DNA of 64,000 nucleotides from Microcoleus vaginatus WJT46-NPBG5. Its GTDB lineage: Bacteria > Cyanobacteriota > Cyanobacteriia > Cyanobacteriales > Oscillatoriaceae. This document shows, one piece after another, positions 9,229 through 20,250 of the stretch; the first letter of the stretch is position 1, and every line of letters begins with the position of its first letter. The notes under the pieces were generated by a model. It did no database searches. It had not been told where the DNA came from and saw only the letters and a program-made list of their open reading frames with translations. The position numbers and the translations under genes were made by a program. Where the stretch lies: contig JAHHHM010000013.1 in assembly GCA_019359355.1 (NCBI GenBank), positions 1 through 64,000 of the forward strand, given 5' to 3'.

Positions 9229-9489
9229 ATGATGAATCAATCCGAGCTAGAACCACAGATTGGCGAAATTGTTGAGATCAGCTGGCCAGACCGCTGGCAA
9301 GTGTATCAGCGCCTACAGGAGCTGGGTATTCCTTGTTACTGTGCCATTGACCAGCCATTACGAGTTCAGGTCAACAATGCAACCACTGCCGTTCAACTCC
9401 AGAGTGTTTTAAAACAGTTAACGACGCCGCGTGTTGAGCTAGCAAGCTGGTTAAATGGCTGCTGGCAGCTCAGCTGTAAAAAGCTTTGA
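9229..9489 (+). CDS. Small conserved cyanobacterial protein, function unknown
   Basis: An 86-residue soluble protein starting MMNQSELEPQIGEIVEISWPDRWQVYQRLQEL, with three Cys (GIPCYCAID and NGCWQLSCKKL give four in total) and a compact alpha/beta look. I have a general memory of short cyanobacterial homologues but no function. It lies downstream of a Fur-like palindrome and 118 bases upstream of the [2Fe-2S] protein gene on the same strand. The pair may be iron-responsive; that is inference from context. Confidence 0.7.
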   Translation: MMNQSELEPQIGEIVEISWPDRWQVYQRLQELGIPCYCAIDQPLRVQVNNATTAVQLQSVLKQLTTPRVELASWLNGCWQLSCKKL

Positions 9490-9607
9490 GTGTTATTAAG
9501 CCTGTGCCGGGTAAAAGACCGGCTGAAAACTTTCCCCGCTTGGATGGTGCTATCTAGGGGTGCCGGTTCTGGAACACTGACCACTTAATAATAGAGTTTG
9601 CATAACA

Positions 9608-10204
9608 ATGGGAAAATCTAATAAACAAATCTCCGATTTCAACATTGAGGGACGATTCCTCAGTTTTGTTTTAGAAGATGGTTATAAAATTAAGTACCTG
9701 CGATTGGCGACTGGAGAGGGTGAATTATGGATTAAACTCTCCAAACCGTTAAGGGGTTCTGTCGAGCGATCTTTAATACCGGGTAGCTGGGTGCGGGTTG
9801 CCGGCGAGAAGAAACTCGAATCCGACACCGGCAAACTGAAGTTGAAGGCGCATCTCGTTGAGCCGGCATATCCCGCGACTCACGTTCAAACTGCTGTCCC
9901 CAAGCCGGCACCGGCTGCTAAACCCAAAGCCACAATTTTAGTCTGTCAAAAATCAGATTGTTGCAAGCGCGGTGCTCAGCAAGTCTGCCAAGCTTTAGAA
10001 AAAACGATATGCGATCGCGGCTTAGAAGGCGAAGTGACGGTTAAAGGCACCGGCTGTCTGAAATTGTGTAAAGCAGGGCCAGCCGTTGTGGTGTTGCCAG
10101 ATAAGACTCGCTACACGCGGCTTCACCCTTCAGAAGTGCCGGCACTTGTAGATAAACATTTTTCTGGTAATTTAACGCCAGAAGCTGTCGGTAAATCTCA
10201 CTAA
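9608..10204 (+). CDS. Thioredoxin-like [2Fe-2S] ferredoxin-domain protein
   Basis: A 198-residue two-part protein. Residues about 1-90 form an all-beta domain with an OB-like look (SFVLEDGYKIKYLRL ... GSWVRVAGEKK). A Pro/Ala-rich linker (PKPAPAAKPKA) leads to residues 108-185, a thioredoxin-fold [2Fe-2S] domain like that of NuoE/HoxE-type proteins and free (2Fe-2S) ferredoxins. Its ligands are visible as CQKSDCCKRGAQQVC and, about 35 residues on, GTGCLKLCKAGP. The partner enzyme is unknown. It may share a transcript with the 9229 gene. Its closeness to dps and a Fur-like box fits a role in iron or redox balance. The ATG start agrees with the onset of the beta domain. Confidence 0.88.
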   Translation: MGKSNKQISDFNIEGRFLSFVLEDGYKIKYLRLATGEGELWIKLSKPLRGSVERSLIPGSWVRVAGEKKLESDTGKLKLKAHLVEPAYPATHVQTAVPKPAPAAKPKATILVCQKSDCCKRGAQQVCQALEKTICDRGLEGEVTVKGTGCLKLCKAGPAVVVLPDKTRYTRLHPSEVPALVDKHFSGNLTPEAVGKSH

Positions 10205-11242
10205 ATGTGTTCTTTTTGCGGGGTTTGGCAATAAGAGTTTGGGGGTGGGTTTTAATAACAGCAGGTAAAGCAAATAAATATAGGTTGATCAGTCAAAGTC
10301 AACTGTTGGTCGTAGGATTTTTGCTAGGAAACTTGTGTAAAATCAGTCCTGATTGCTGAGTGTTGAGGTTCTTAGCGCAATATTAGAATGTTTTGCCGGC
10401 ACGGGTGCGGGACATTTGATAGGTAATTTTTGATTGACGCTACTCTAGAACGGGAAGGTTGTTCTAAGGGTTTCTATTACAATATCGTTGTTGCTACTGT
10501 TATCACCGGGTGCTGTAAGCCAGATCGCCCCACGTGTAGTGGAAATATTATTTGAGAGTGGGTATCTGTAGAAAGCTTCAAAACAAGGATTTCGCAAATT
10601 TAGCCGACTGTGGAATTCCTGAGAAAACAATGCCGGTGGCGAGACTCCAACTTCAGACGCCGAGAAAGCTAGGGAAAATTAGGGCAGTACGCCAAATTTG
10701 ATTCATTTGTTCGTTTTTCTACTTGTGTTTTAGATGTTTAACCGGGGCCAAATTTTCAGAGGGTCGGTAAGTTTACCCAATCACATTGAGAAGACTGCAC
10801 GCTTTTAAAATAAAGCTTCGCACAAATAAGACAGCGCCGTTACCGCCTCAAAATTCAAGTCGTGCCATAATGCAGACAAGTGCGCCGGTAATCATCCATA
10901 AGGGCTATAGGCAAAAAATCAAAATAGCATCCAAGATAGAAATTACAGCCCTCACCGGCTCCTCATATCCTGGGAAATTTTAGATTGGGGGTTCAGTGAT
11001 AAACCGCTCGCTAGAAAATAATACGCTGTGCCAGTGATCGCATTTTTGTCGTGTTTGCCGCAAAATATTATCTGAAACCCCTGCGGAAGGTTATGTGTCT
11101 GAATTCGGCCTCTCAAAGCCCCTAGCCGGCCACAACATTGTTTTAATGGATGTGTCAATCTAAAAAAAGATAAGCAAGCCTCCTGACAAGAGACTGTTTG
11201 AGCGCATCCTATATTGTGGGTTTATCCATCCCGTAGCCATCC
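10205..11242. other. Intergenic region of about 1 kb, no gene supported
   Basis: Short frames here (10445-10630 minus, 10786-10983 plus with a TTG start, 10952-11158 minus) have no recognisable composition, no ribosome site and no family resemblance. I see no tRNA, repeat array or clear terminator. It could hold promoters for the downstream kinase gene or decayed sequence. Confidence 0.5.
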
Positions 11243-13375
11243 ATGAGCTATTGCCTGAATCCTAACTGTCCCAAGCCGGCAGATCCGTTGCACAACACCA
11301 ATCGTATTTGCCGGCACTGCGGCTCTCAGTTAGTGCTGCAAAATCGCTATCGGGTCACTCGTCTGTTAGGGGAAGGTGGGTTTGCCAAAACCTATGAGGT
11401 GGATGACCGAGGTCAGCAGAAAGTGCTGAAAGTTCTCTTCCTCAATGAACCCAAAGCCGTTTCTCTATTTAAAAACGAAGCAGCCGTCTTGATGCGGCTG
11501 AAGCATCCAGGAATTCCCAAAGTAGAGCCAGATGCCTACTTTAATTTTTTGCCTAAGCATAGCAAAGCGGTTTTGCACTGCCTGGTGATGGAAAAAATTA
11601 ATGGCCCAAACCTGGAGCAGTGGCTCTACAGTCGCAACAACAAACCCATCCCCCAAGAGATAGCCCTGGACTGGTTGCTACAGCTGGTTGATATCTTGCA
11701 CAGAGTTCACCAGCAGCAATTTTTTCACCGGGATATTAAGCCAGCTAACATTATGGTGCGGCCTAATGGCCAGATGGTGTTAATTGACTTTGGCAGTGCG
11801 CGGCAAGTCACCGGCACCTATTTGGCAAAAATGGGCGTCGGGCAAAAAGGCACGGTGATTGCTTCTAAAGGTTATACCCCACCGGAACAAGACAGTGGCC
11901 ACCCGGTACCGCAATCAGATTTCTTTGCTTTAGGGCGCACATTTGTGCATTTGCTCACCGGCAAGCATCCCCTAGATTTTTACAACGCCCTCACCGATGA
12001 GCTGCACTGGCGATCAAATGCGCCGCAAATCAGTAAGCCCTTTGCAGATTTTATCGATCACCTAATGGCCCGTCTGCCCGGTCAGCGCCCTCCCAGTACC
12101 GAGGTCATGTTGCAGCGCTTGGCAGAAATTAAGCAACTCAGGCAGCAGCCATCTCAGGGCCAGCGCGGTAGGTTGCAGTTTGACCCGTTGGTGAAGTTTA
12201 GACAGAAATGGTTGACGGGTAGTGTTTTTGTGCTGGTGGGATGTGTAGGAGTGGCCCAAGCTGTGTTCTACGGTTATTTTGCTCCCCGCTTGATGAGTAA
12301 TCGCAGTGTGCCGGTACCGCAGCAATTAGCGATTCAAACTCCCGCCCTGGCTGAATCTTTGGAGGCCGGCACCGAAGCCGATCCCCCGAAACTGATGGCC
12401 AGTTCCACCCCTGAAAAAAGTGCCGATGTAGCAAAAAATAGTTCCTTTGAAAAGATGTCTTTAGCAGAGACACTTTCGGGGCATTCTCTAGACGTTCGTT
12501 CTGTCGCCATCAGTCCGGATAGCCGGACTCTGGTGAGTGGTAGTTTGGATGGGACGATTCAAATTTGGAATTTGTCCACCGGCGCACGCAAAGCCACACT
12601 GAACGAGCATTTAAAAGCACAAGAATTGGTTTCCTCTGTTACCATCACTCCAGATGGTCAAACGCTCGTTAGTGGCAGTAACAGTTATGGTGGCACGATT
12701 AAGATTTGGAATTTAGCCACCGGCGAACTTTTGCAAACGCTACCCAAACAAATAGAAGGCGTTTCTGTCGTGGCTATTAGCACAGATGGCAAAACCCTCG
12801 CCAGTGGTAGCGAGGATATGACTGTCAAGTTGTGGGATTTAGCCAGTGGGGTTCAGATGGGCACCTTGGTGGGGCATTCCGGGCCAATCCGGGCTGTGGC
12901 TTTTAGCACAGATGGCAAGACGCTGGCGAGTGGCAGTGAGGACACGACGATCAAGCTGTGGAATCGCACTACGGGTGAATTAATCAGCACCCTATCTGGC
13001 AATTCCGGGAATGTGTATTCCGTTGCCTTCAGTCCAGATGGGCAGACTATTGCCAGTGGCAGTGGTGACAACATGATTAAGCTATGGGATCTGCGGGCCG
13101 GCTGTGCGGCAGGAAAGCGATGTTATGCGACGCGCAGTTTATCTGGGCATTCAGGGACGATGTATTCGATTGCCTTCAGTTCGGATGGGAAAAAGCTTGC
13201 CGGTGGTGGTTTGTCTGGCAGAATCAATATTTGGGATGCCGGCACTGGAGAAATACTGCAGACGCTAGCCGGTCATTCCCGGTGGGTTGAATCGGTTACA
13301 TTTAGCCCAGATGGGAGAACGCTTGCTAGTGGCAGTGGAGATGCCACTGTGAAGATTTGGCAACTGGGAGAGTAA
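11243..13375 (+). CDS. Zinc-ribbon Ser/Thr protein kinase with C-terminal WD40 propeller (canonical catalytic residues)
   Basis: A 710-residue paralogue of the 233-2206 kinase, beginning with the same MSYCLNPxC ribbon (second pair CRHCG). The kinase domain covers about 35-300: LGEGGFAKTYEV glycine loop, lysine in KVLKVL, FHRDIKPANIM catalytic loop, IDFGSAR metal site, and GYTPPEQ. All key residues are canonical, in contrast to the first paralogue. A single membrane helix (SVFVLVGCVGVAQAVFYGYF) follows near 330-350, then a low-complexity linker, then seven WD40 repeats from about 410 to the end. The predicted layout is a cytoplasmic kinase and a propeller separated by the membrane. The ATG start gives the conserved ribbon. 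Confidence 0.95.
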   Translation: MSYCLNPNCPKPADPLHNTNRICRHCGSQLVLQNRYRVTRLLGEGGFAKTYEVDDRGQQKVLKVLFLNEPKAVSLFKNEAAVLMRLKHPGIPKVEPDAYFNFLPKHSKAVLHCLVMEKINGPNLEQWLYSRNNKPIPQEIALDWLLQLVDILHRVHQQQFFHRDIKPANIMVRPNGQMVLIDFGSARQVTGTYLAKMGVGQKGTVIASKGYTPPEQDSGHPVPQSDFFALGRTFVHLLTGKHPLDFYNALTDELHWRSNAPQISKPFADFIDHLMARLPGQRPPSTEVMLQRLAEIKQLRQQPSQGQRGRLQFDPLVKFRQKWLTGSVFVLVGCVGVAQAVFYGYFAPRLMSNRSVPVPQQLAIQTPALAESLEAGTEADPPKLMASSTPEKSADVAKNSSFEKMSLAETLSGHSLDVRSVAISPDSRTLVSGSLDGTIQIWNLSTGARKATLNEHLKAQELVSSVTITPDGQTLVSGSNSYGGTIKIWNLATGELLQTLPKQIEGVSVVAISTDGKTLASGSEDMTVKLWDLASGVQMGTLVGHSGPIRAVAFSTDGKTLASGSEDTTIKLWNRTTGELISTLSGNSGNVYSVAFSPDGQTIASGSGDNMIKLWDLRAGCAAGKRCYATRSLSGHSGTMYSIAFSSDGKKLAGGGLSGRINIWDAGTGEILQTLAGHSRWVESVTFSPDGRTLASGSGDATVKIWQLGE

Positions 13376-13399
13376 TATTATTTATAGAGACTCAAAACC

Positions 13400-13415
13400 T
13401 TTCTATTAATAGAAA
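13400..13415 (+). terminator. Palindrome downstream of the kinase gene, possible terminator
   Basis: TTTCTATTAATAGAAA is a perfect 16-base palindrome 25 bases past the stop codon. CTTTTT follows about 12 bases later. It is weak as an intrinsic terminator because it is all A/T at the tip. Confidence 0.3.
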
Positions 13416-13473
13416 ACTAGAAACTTTTTAAGACTCGACTCATTAAATCAAATGCTTCTTCTTATGGCATTTT

Positions 13474-14145
13474 TTATGACTCACTGTCATGCAAAATTTC
13501 TCGAATTCGTGAGCGAAATGCACGGACTGTCGCTCTTTGATCGGCAGTTTTACTTTGTTCGATAAAAGCAGGAATTTCAGAAATCGGTAAAAAAGGAAAA
13601 GCCAGACTTTTTTCAGTCAATTCGTATTTATCTCCGGCAAGTTGATAAATCTCAAGAATTTGATGGCGATACCGCCACAATTCAGGAACACCAAGCGACG
13701 CATAGATAGTAAATTTATTTAAAGAAGAACTTGTGTAATCTGATTCGATTACTAAATCTGGCGGTGGATCGTTGGGCAGTTCAATGCTTTTGCCTCGGAC
13801 AACAGATTCATTCTGGATATAAAAACAAGTATCCGGTTCTACAGCACGGCGTAAGTCTTCCCGAACCAAAAGCAAAGCCCCGAGTTCCATAATCTCAATT
13901 TCTAGCTCATCGGCGATGGCTGTAACAAAATAAGCGATAAGTATCTTGGGCTGTTCATGTTCTTGCAGTGGCATCCTGAATTCTAAAACTCCTTCGTTGT
14001 AAGCAATTCTCCAAGCTCTATCATCACCGGCATCGGCAAGCAAGGCTTTAAAAGTTTGCCAGCTAATATTGTTTAAAATAAATCTCGAGTCTGCCGACAC
14101 TGGCTGCTGAGAGGGAGGAGTGGCCGGCACTGTTTGCATATTCAT
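13474..14145 (-). CDS. Uma2-family (DUF820) putative PD-(D/E)xK endonuclease
   Basis: About 223 residues from the internal ATG at 14145 ([11 protein letters not shown]). A start 12 codons upstream is possible but would bring the gene closer to the divergent metH. The Uma2/DUF820 fold is a restriction-endonuclease-like domain that is heavily multiplied in cyanobacteria. Signature parts are visible: [65 protein letters not shown]. The Asp of PDLVIE, the Glu and the Lys of NKFTIY are the likely catalytic set. The biological role of the family is unsettled; some copies act in mobile-element contexts. Confidence 0.9.
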   Translation of the reverse strand: MNMQTVPATPPSQQPVSADSRFILNNISWQTFKALLADAGDDRAWRIAYNEGVLEFRMPLQEHEQPKILIAYFVTAIADELEIEIMELGALLLVREDLRRAVEPDTCFYIQNESVVRGKSIELPNDPPPDLVIESDYTSSSLNKFTIYASLGVPELWRYRHQILEIYQLAGDKYELTEKSLAFPFLPISEIPAFIEQSKTADQRATVRAFRSRIREILHDSES

Positions 14146-14251
14146 GGTTTTTCTTACCCGCAATTGCCCGAAATTTTGCACAATAGATAAAGCTGAATAT
14201 CCAAAGCTTAACCTAAAACTTATTTGCCAACCTTTTCGTCTGATATCACCT

Positions 14252-17200
14252 ATGAATAGCCCCTTCCTCGAACGCCTTCATCACCCTGATCGCCCTGTTA
14301 TCGTCTTTGATGGGGCGATGGGAACGAATATCCAAAGCCAGAACTTGACAGCCGAAGACTTTGGGGGTGCGGAATACGAAGGCTGTAACGAATATCTGGT
14401 GTTCACAAAACCCGAAGCGATCGAGAAAGTGCATCGAGACTTCCTTGCTGCCGGCGCAGATGTCGTTGAAACCGATACCTTTGGCGCGTCTTCGTTTGTT
14501 CTGGCAGAGTATAATCTCGCAGATCAAGCTTACTCGCTGAACAAGACAGCGGCAGAACTGGCTAAACGCGTTGCGGCGGAGTTTTCCACCCCAGAAAAGC
14601 CGAGATTTGTGGCCGGCTCAATTGGCCCAGGCACGAAACTGCCGACGCTAGGACATATCGACTTTGACACCCTGACCACAGCGTTTGCAGAGCAAGCTGA
14701 GGGGCTGTATGATGGCGGCGTTGACCTGCTGATTGTGGAAACTTGTCAGGATGTGCTGCAAATTAAAGCGGCGCTGAATGGAATTGAACAAGTTTTCCAG
14801 AAAAAGGGAGAACGCCGGCCTTTAATGGTGTCGGTGACGATGGAAAATTTTGGCACAATGCTGGTCGGGTCAGAAATTAATGCAGCGCTGACAATTTTGC
14901 AGCCTTATCCGATTGATATTCTCGGACTCAATTGTGCCACCGGCCCGGATTTGATGAAGGATCACATTCGCTACCTGTCTGAGCACTCGCCGTTTGTGGT
15001 TTCTTGTGTTCCTAATGCCGGTTTGCCGGAGAATGTTGGGGGACAAGCGCATTATAAATTGACGCCGGTGGAACTGCGGATGGCGTTAATGCACTTCATT
15101 GAAGATTTGGGAGTGCAGGTTATTGGCGGGTGTTGCGGGACACGACCGGCACATATTGAACAACTGGCAGAACTGTCTAAAGCCTTAAAACCAAAAGAGC
15201 GAAATTTCTATTTTGAGCCGGCTGCGGCATCGATTTATAGCGCTCAACCTTACGACCAAGATAACTCGTTTTTAATTGTTGGTGAGCGGCTAAATGCTAG
15301 CGGTTCTAAAAAGTGCCGCGACTTGCTAAATGCTGAAGATTGGGATGGGTTGGTGGCGCTGGCGCGGGAACAGGTGCGCGAAGGTGCCCACATTCTTGAT
15401 GTTAACGTGGATTATGTGGGACGCGACGGTGTGCGCGATATGCGAGAGTTGGTGTCTCGTGTGGTCACAAATGCCAAGTTACCCTTGATGCTGGACTCTA
15501 CGGAATGGGAGAAAATGGAGGCCGGTTTAAAGGTTGCCGGCGGCAAATGTCTGCTCAATTCCACTAACTATGAAGACGGGGAACCACGTTTTTACCAAGT
15601 GTTGGAGTTAGCGAAAAAATACGGTGCCGGTGTTGTTGTTGGCACAATTGATGAAGAGGGAATGGCGCGAACTGCTGAGAGAAAATTTGAGATTGCCCGT
15701 CGTGCTTATAATGATGCCATTGCTTACGGTCTCCCTCCTTATGAAATCTTTTTTGATCCCCTTGCTTTGCCAATTTCCACCGGCATTGAAGAAGACCGGG
15801 AAAATGGGAAAGCAACCATTGAAGCAATTCGCCAAATTCGGCAAGAATTACCGGGATGTCACATTATTCTAGGGGTTTCTAATATTTCCTTTGGATTGAA
15901 TCCGGCGGCGCGGCAAGTGTTGAATTCGATGTTCTTGCATGAAGCGATGCAAGTTGGATTAGATGCTGCAATTGTCAGTCCGAATAAGATTTTACCACTG
16001 GCAAAAATTGAACCGGAACATCAAGATATCTGCCGCAAGTTGATTTTTGATGAGCGCAAATTTGAGGGGGATGTGTGTGTTTTCGACCCCTTGGGCGAAC
16101 TGACAACGCTGTTTGAAGGGAAAACAACGAAGCGTGATCGCTCTCAAGATGAAAACAAGCCGGTGGAAGAACGGCTGAAGCAACATATCATTGACGGCGA
16201 ACGCATTGGACTTGAAGAACAACTCACTAAAGCCTTAGAAAAATATCCTCCCCTCGATATTATTAATATCTTCTTGCTGGATGGCATGAAAGTTGTGGGT
16301 GAGTTGTTTGGTTCCGGTCAAATGCAATTGCCGTTTGTGCTGCAATCAGCGGAAACGATGAAGGCGGCTGTGGCTTATTTACAACCTTTCATGGAAAAGG
16401 AAGAAGCGGGGGAGAGTAATGCCAAAGGAACGGTGATTATTGCCACTGTTAAAGGGGATGTTCACGACATCGGTAAAAATTTGGTTGATATCATCCTTTC
16501 TAATAATGGATATCGGGTGATTAACTTAGGAATTAAGCAGCCGGTGGATACGATCATTGAAGCTTACGAAAAGTACAAGGCTGATTGTATTGCCATGAGT
16601 GGGCTGTTGGTGAAGTCTACAGCGTTTATGAAGGACAATTTGGAGACGTTTAATGAACGGGGAATAACAGTGCCGGTGATTTTGGGCGGTGCGGCATTGA
16701 CTCCTAAGTTTGTTCATGAGGATTGCCAAAATACTTACAAAGGTAAGGTTATTTATGGTAAGGATGCGTTTTCTGATTTGCACTTCATGGATAAATTGAT
16801 GCCGGCAAAAGTTGCGGGTAAATGGGATAATTTCAAGGGATTTTTGGATGAGCTTGCAACTACAGATGAAGGCAAGCTAGCGCAGATAGAAGAGAAAAAT
16901 CTGGGTTCCTCTGAGGCTGCCGGCAATTCTGAAGCCGATCAAGTGCCGGTGGAGATAGATACGCGCCGATCTGAAGCAGTGGCAGTAGATATTGAGCGTC
17001 CGACACCGCCGTTTTGGGGAACGCAAATCTTGCAGCCGGCAGATATTTCCTTAGAGGAAATTTTCGGATATTTAGATTTGCAAGCACTGATTGCCGGACA
17101 ATGGCAATTCCGCAAACCAAAAGAACAATCGCGGGAAGAATATGATGCTTTTTTGGCTGAAAAAGTCTATCCGGTTTTGGCAGAATGGAAGCAGCGGGTG

Positions 17201-17824
17201 ATTGCTGAAAATCTTTTGCATCCGACGGTGGTTTACGGATATTTTCCGTGTCAGTCTGAGGGCAATTCCCTCCACCTTTATGATCCAGAAGTTGTCAAGA
17301 GTGGGCAAGATGTCGGCAATTCGACACCTGTTGCGACTTTCAATTTCCCCCGACAAAAATCGATGCGTCGGCTGTGTATTGCTGACTTCTTTGCTTCCAA
17401 AGAATCGGGTCAAATAGATGTTTTTCCAATGCAGGCGGTGACGGTTGGCAATATCGCAACGGAATACGCACAAAAGCTGTTTGGGAATAATCAGTACACC
17501 GATTATCTCTATTTTCACGGGTTAGCGGTGCAGACGGCGGAAGCGATAGCAGAATGGACTCATGCGCGAATTCGTCGGGAGTTGGGATTTGGCAGTGAAG
17601 AACCGGCAAATATTCGGGATATGTTAGCGCAACGATATCGCGGTTCGCGCTATAGTTTTGGCTATCCCGCTTGCCCAAATATGTCCGATCAATACAAGCA
17701 GTTAGAATTGTTGGGTTCTGATCGCATCAATCTCTTTATGGATGAAAGTGAACAGCTTTATCCTGAACAATCTACGACTGCCATCATAACTTATCACCCC
17801 GCTGCGAAATACTTCAGCGCTTAA
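14252..17824 (+). CDS. metH: B12-dependent methionine synthase
   Basis: About 1190 residues. It transfers a methyl group from 5-methyl-tetrahydrofolate through cobalamin to homocysteine. Modules in order: homocysteine-binding barrel (about 10-330; [10 protein letters not shown], zinc Cys in LGLNCATG and [11 protein letters not shown]); pterin-binding barrel (about 350-610; [11 protein letters not shown]); cobalamin cap and Rossmann domain (about 640-890; cobalt-ligand motif [27 protein letters not shown]); C-terminal SAM-dependent reactivation domain (about 930-1190; [15 protein letters not shown]). The frame is open 44 codons further upstream, but ATG 14252 (MNSPFLERL) fits the family. No cobalamin riboswitch fits in the short upstream space. 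A good terminator follows directly. Confidence 0.97.
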   Translation: MNSPFLERLHHPDRPVIVFDGAMGTNIQSQNLTAEDFGGAEYEGCNEYLVFTKPEAIEKVHRDFLAAGADVVETDTFGASSFVLAEYNLADQAYSLNKTAAELAKRVAAEFSTPEKPRFVAGSIGPGTKLPTLGHIDFDTLTTAFAEQAEGLYDGGVDLLIVETCQDVLQIKAALNGIEQVFQKKGERRPLMVSVTMENFGTMLVGSEINAALTILQPYPIDILGLNCATGPDLMKDHIRYLSEHSPFVVSCVPNAGLPENVGGQAHYKLTPVELRMALMHFIEDLGVQVIGGCCGTRPAHIEQLAELSKALKPKERNFYFEPAAASIYSAQPYDQDNSFLIVGERLNASGSKKCRDLLNAEDWDGLVALAREQVREGAHILDVNVDYVGRDGVRDMRELVSRVVTNAKLPLMLDSTEWEKMEAGLKVAGGKCLLNSTNYEDGEPRFYQVLELAKKYGAGVVVGTIDEEGMARTAERKFEIARRAYNDAIAYGLPPYEIFFDPLALPISTGIEEDRENGKATIEAIRQIRQELPGCHIILGVSNISFGLNPAARQVLNSMFLHEAMQVGLDAAIVSPNKILPLAKIEPEHQDICRKLIFDERKFEGDVCVFDPLGELTTLFEGKTTKRDRSQDENKPVEERLKQHIIDGERIGLEEQLTKALEKYPPLDIINIFLLDGMKVVGELFGSGQMQLPFVLQSAETMKAAVAYLQPFMEKEEAGESNAKGTVIIATVKGDVHDIGKNLVDIILSNNGYRVINLGIKQPVDTIIEAYEKYKADCIAMSGLLVKSTAFMKDNLETFNERGITVPVILGGAALTPKFVHEDCQNTYKGKVIYGKDAFSDLHFMDKLMPAKVAGKWDNFKGFLDELATTDEGKLAQIEEKNLGSSEAAGNSEADQVPVEIDTRRSEAVAVDIERPTPPFWGTQILQPADISLEEIFGYLDLQALIAGQWQFRKPKEQSREEYDAFLAEKVYPVLAEWKQRVIAENLLHPTVVYGYFPCQSEGNSLHLYDPEVVKSGQDVGNSTPVATFNFPRQKSMRRLCIADFFASKESGQIDVFPMQAVTVGNIATEYAQKLFGNNQYTDYLYFHGLAVQTAEAIAEWTHARIRRELGFGSEEPANIRDMLAQRYRGSRYSFGYPACPNMSDQYKQLELLGSDRINLFMDESEQLYPEQSTTAIITYHPAAKYFSA

Positions 17825-17828
17825 TTTT

Positions 17829-17859
17829 TAGGGTGGGCATTTGCTCACCCTATTATTTT
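17829..17859 (+). terminator. Intrinsic terminator of metH
   Basis: TAGGGTGGGCA (17829-17839) pairs with TGCTCACCCTA (17842-17852), 11 bp with one G-T wobble and a very short loop. TTATTTT follows. It starts five bases after the stop codon. Confidence 0.85.
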
Positions 17860-17887
17860 GGCAAAAAAATCATAAAGGACAAATAAC

Positions 17888-19126
17888 ATGAAGCGTTTTG
17901 ATGTGGTTGTTGTCGGTGCCGGCCCGTCTGGGGGTCAGTGTGCCAGACTATTAGCAAAATCGGGTAAAAAAGTTTTACTCGTCGAACAATATGAGAACTT
18001 TTATAAAAATAACTTTTCCAGCGCCGGCACCCCCATAGAAACGCTGAATCAATTCGATTTGCCTGAAGACGTTGTTGGCAGTTTTTGGGACAAAATTGTA
18101 ATTGTTACAACCAAAGCCAGTCAAACTTGGCAATCGGAAAACCGTTTAGGTGCTGTTTTAAATTTTGCTAAACTCCGAGAATTCTTAGCAAGTGAAGTAG
18201 AATCTCAGGGTGGCGAAGTTTGGCTGGGCTATCGTTATCTTAGAAATGAGCAACAGGAAGGTAAAACGATAGTTGAATTCAAGCAGCGTATCGGCGATGA
18301 AATTCTCCAGGTTAGCACTCAAGTTTTGGTTGATGCCACCGGCCCTGTGAGGGCAATTATGTATGAAAAGGAAAGCGATAAGCCTGATTTCTTGAGTGGA
18401 ACAGGAATTGAATATTTAATTGAAGTTCCTGAAGAAGATTATAACAGATATTCGCAATCTTTGATTTTTTTCTTGGGGCATAAATGGATGCCAAAAGGAT
18501 ATTCTTGGATTTTTCCAATGGAAAAGAATCTGCTGAAAGTTGGGGCAGGCCGGTTAAATAAATCCCATAAAATTGTTGCCGAAAAAGCAACTTTTAAACA
18601 TTATATTGAACTGATCATTAAAGAGTATATTCAAGCAAAAGAATACAAAGTTGTTGAAATACACGGGGCAACCCTGCAATATTCAAGGGGATTGCAAGAT
18701 ATATATTATAAAAATAATATAATTGCGATTGGAGATGCGGTTTCAACGGTTAATTTTTTAGGGGGAGAAGGCATCCGACATGGAATGTATAGCGCAGAAA
18801 TCGCCTGTGATTATATTACTAAATATTTAGATAATCAAATTTCCGACTTTGCCGGTTATCAAAAACAGATGCAGCAACACTTTGCAGCCAAGTGGAATCT
18901 GTCGGAAAGGCTGGGAATGAAGAAATACTTAGAAGATAGTGACGAACTCATCGATAAAGGTGTCAGTTATTTGAGTTCATTGACAGCCGAGGATTTGATG
19001 GAAATTTTATTTAACTATAATTTTAGCAAGCTGTATAAAGGGTTTGGCCGGCTGCTGAAGCGGAAATTTTCTTCCTTTCTTCAAGGCGTTCGCAAAGCAG
19101 TTAACTGGAAATTCAAGATACAATAA
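17888..19126 (+). CDS. FAD-dependent oxidoreductase, geranylgeranyl-reductase-like family
   Basis: A 412-residue flavoprotein. The FAD-binding Rossmann motif GAGPSGGQCARLLAKSGKKVLLVEQ opens the protein. The second flavin motif, IAIGDAVSTVNFLGGEGIRHGM, lies at about 278-300. A Val-Asp-Ala-Thr-Gly segment sits between them (LVDATGPVRA). This is the pattern of the GGR/PHBH-like group, whose members reduce isoprenoid chains or hydroxylate. The sequence alone does not reveal the substrate; ChlP proper and the lycopene cyclases CruA/CruP differ in length and motifs. A strong AAAGGA ribosome site lies before the ATG. The metH terminator makes it a separate transcript. Confidence 0.88.
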   Translation: MKRFDVVVVGAGPSGGQCARLLAKSGKKVLLVEQYENFYKNNFSSAGTPIETLNQFDLPEDVVGSFWDKIVIVTTKASQTWQSENRLGAVLNFAKLREFLASEVESQGGEVWLGYRYLRNEQQEGKTIVEFKQRIGDEILQVSTQVLVDATGPVRAIMYEKESDKPDFLSGTGIEYLIEVPEEDYNRYSQSLIFFLGHKWMPKGYSWIFPMEKNLLKVGAGRLNKSHKIVAEKATFKHYIELIIKEYIQAKEYKVVEIHGATLQYSRGLQDIYYKNNIIAIGDAVSTVNFLGGEGIRHGMYSAEIACDYITKYLDNQISDFAGYQKQMQQHFAAKWNLSERLGMKKYLEDSDELIDKGVSYLSSLTAEDLMEILFNYNFSKLYKGFGRLLKRKFSSFLQGVRKAVNWKFKIQ

Positions 19127-19177
19127 CAACACGGGAGATTAAGGTTTCCCTTGTCCTTCTACTCTTGAACCGTTGAG

Positions 19178-20236
19178 ATGTCTAATACAAACCAGGTGTA
19201 TCCCGTTATTTGGCAAGAAGATCGCGTTGTACTGATCGATCAAACTCGCTTGCCGGCTGAGTATACAGTTATCGAAATTAGCCGCTATGAAGACATGGCA
19301 GAGGCGATTAAAACGATGATTGTGCGGGGCGCACCGGCAATTGGTGTTGCGGCTGCTTATGGGGTGTATCTAGGTGCGCGAGAAATTAAAACAGAAGATC
19401 GCAGCGAATTTTTAAATCAGCTGGAAAAAATCGCGGAAATATTGCGTTCAACTCGTCCGACAGCAGTGAATTTGTTTTGGGCAATCGCACGGATGTTAAA
19501 TAGTGCCCGTCAAACCCTGGGACCAGTAGATTACCTGAAACAAGTCTTGCTAGAAATGGCACAAACCATTCAAGCGGAAGATTTGCAAACTTGTAAAGAC
19601 ATTGGTGATCGCGGTTTAGAAGTTTTGCCTCGTAGCCCAGAAAAATTACGAATTTTGACCCATTGCAATGCCGGCGCTTTGGCAACTGCCGGCTACGGAA
19701 CTGCTTTAGGTGTCGTGCGATCTGCATGGAGTGCGGGACGTTTAGAAAGGGTTTATGCAGATGAAACTCGCCCCCGGTTGCAAGGCGCAAAACTAACAGC
19801 TTGGGAATGTGTACATGAAGGAATTCCTGTTACACTGATCACCGATAATATGGCGGCGCACTGCATGAAACAAGGGCTAATTGATGCCGTTGTTGTGGGT
19901 GCAGATCGCATTGCGGCGAATGGCGATGCGGCGAATAAAATTGGCACTTACAGTTTAGCAATTGTTGCCAAAGCTCACAAAATTCCCTTCTTTGTAGCTG
20001 CACCGCTTTCAACGATTGATTTTAAGTTGACTGACGGCAGCTTGATTCCCATTGAAGAGCGCGATCCTTCTGAAGTTTACCAAGTGGGTGAAACGCGCCT
20101 AACGCCAGTGGGAGTTGAATTTTATAATCCCGCGTTTGATGTGACGCCGGCAGAATATATTACGGCAATTGTTACAGAATATGGCGCAGTCGCTCCCGGC
20201 GAGTTACAACAGTTTCAGACTAAGCAAGCGGTTTAA
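19178..20236 (+). CDS. mtnA: S-methyl-5-thioribose-1-phosphate isomerase
   Basis: A 352-residue MtnA of the eIF2B-alpha/beta/delta-like fold. It converts methylthioribose-1-phosphate to methylthioribulose-1-phosphate in methionine salvage. Diagnostic blocks: [16 protein letters not shown]; the active-site Cys in [38 protein letters not shown]; and the catalytic Asp in [21 protein letters not shown]; then PLSTIDF and IEERDPSEV. Length and start agree with the family. It lies 51 bases after the oxidoreductase gene and may be cotranscribed with it. MetH is two genes upstream, so two methionine-producing steps lie within 6 kb. Confidence 0.96.
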   Translation: MSNTNQVYPVIWQEDRVVLIDQTRLPAEYTVIEISRYEDMAEAIKTMIVRGAPAIGVAAAYGVYLGAREIKTEDRSEFLNQLEKIAEILRSTRPTAVNLFWAIARMLNSARQTLGPVDYLKQVLLEMAQTIQAEDLQTCKDIGDRGLEVLPRSPEKLRILTHCNAGALATAGYGTALGVVRSAWSAGRLERVYADETRPRLQGAKLTAWECVHEGIPVTLITDNMAAHCMKQGLIDAVVVGADRIAANGDAANKIGTYSLAIVAKAHKIPFFVAAPLSTIDFKLTDGSLIPIEERDPSEVYQVGETRLTPVGVEFYNPAFDVTPAEYITAIVTEYGAVAPGELQQFQTKQAV

Positions 20237-20250
20237 CTGGAACTAATACT

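Noticed and set aside
10445-11158. Three short frames in the 10.2-11.2 kb gap
   Set aside because: None has a good start or homologue-like composition.
13376-14252. Cobalamin riboswitch upstream of metH
   Set aside because: Only about 106 bases separate metH from the divergent Uma2 gene start, and no B12-box-like sequence is visible.
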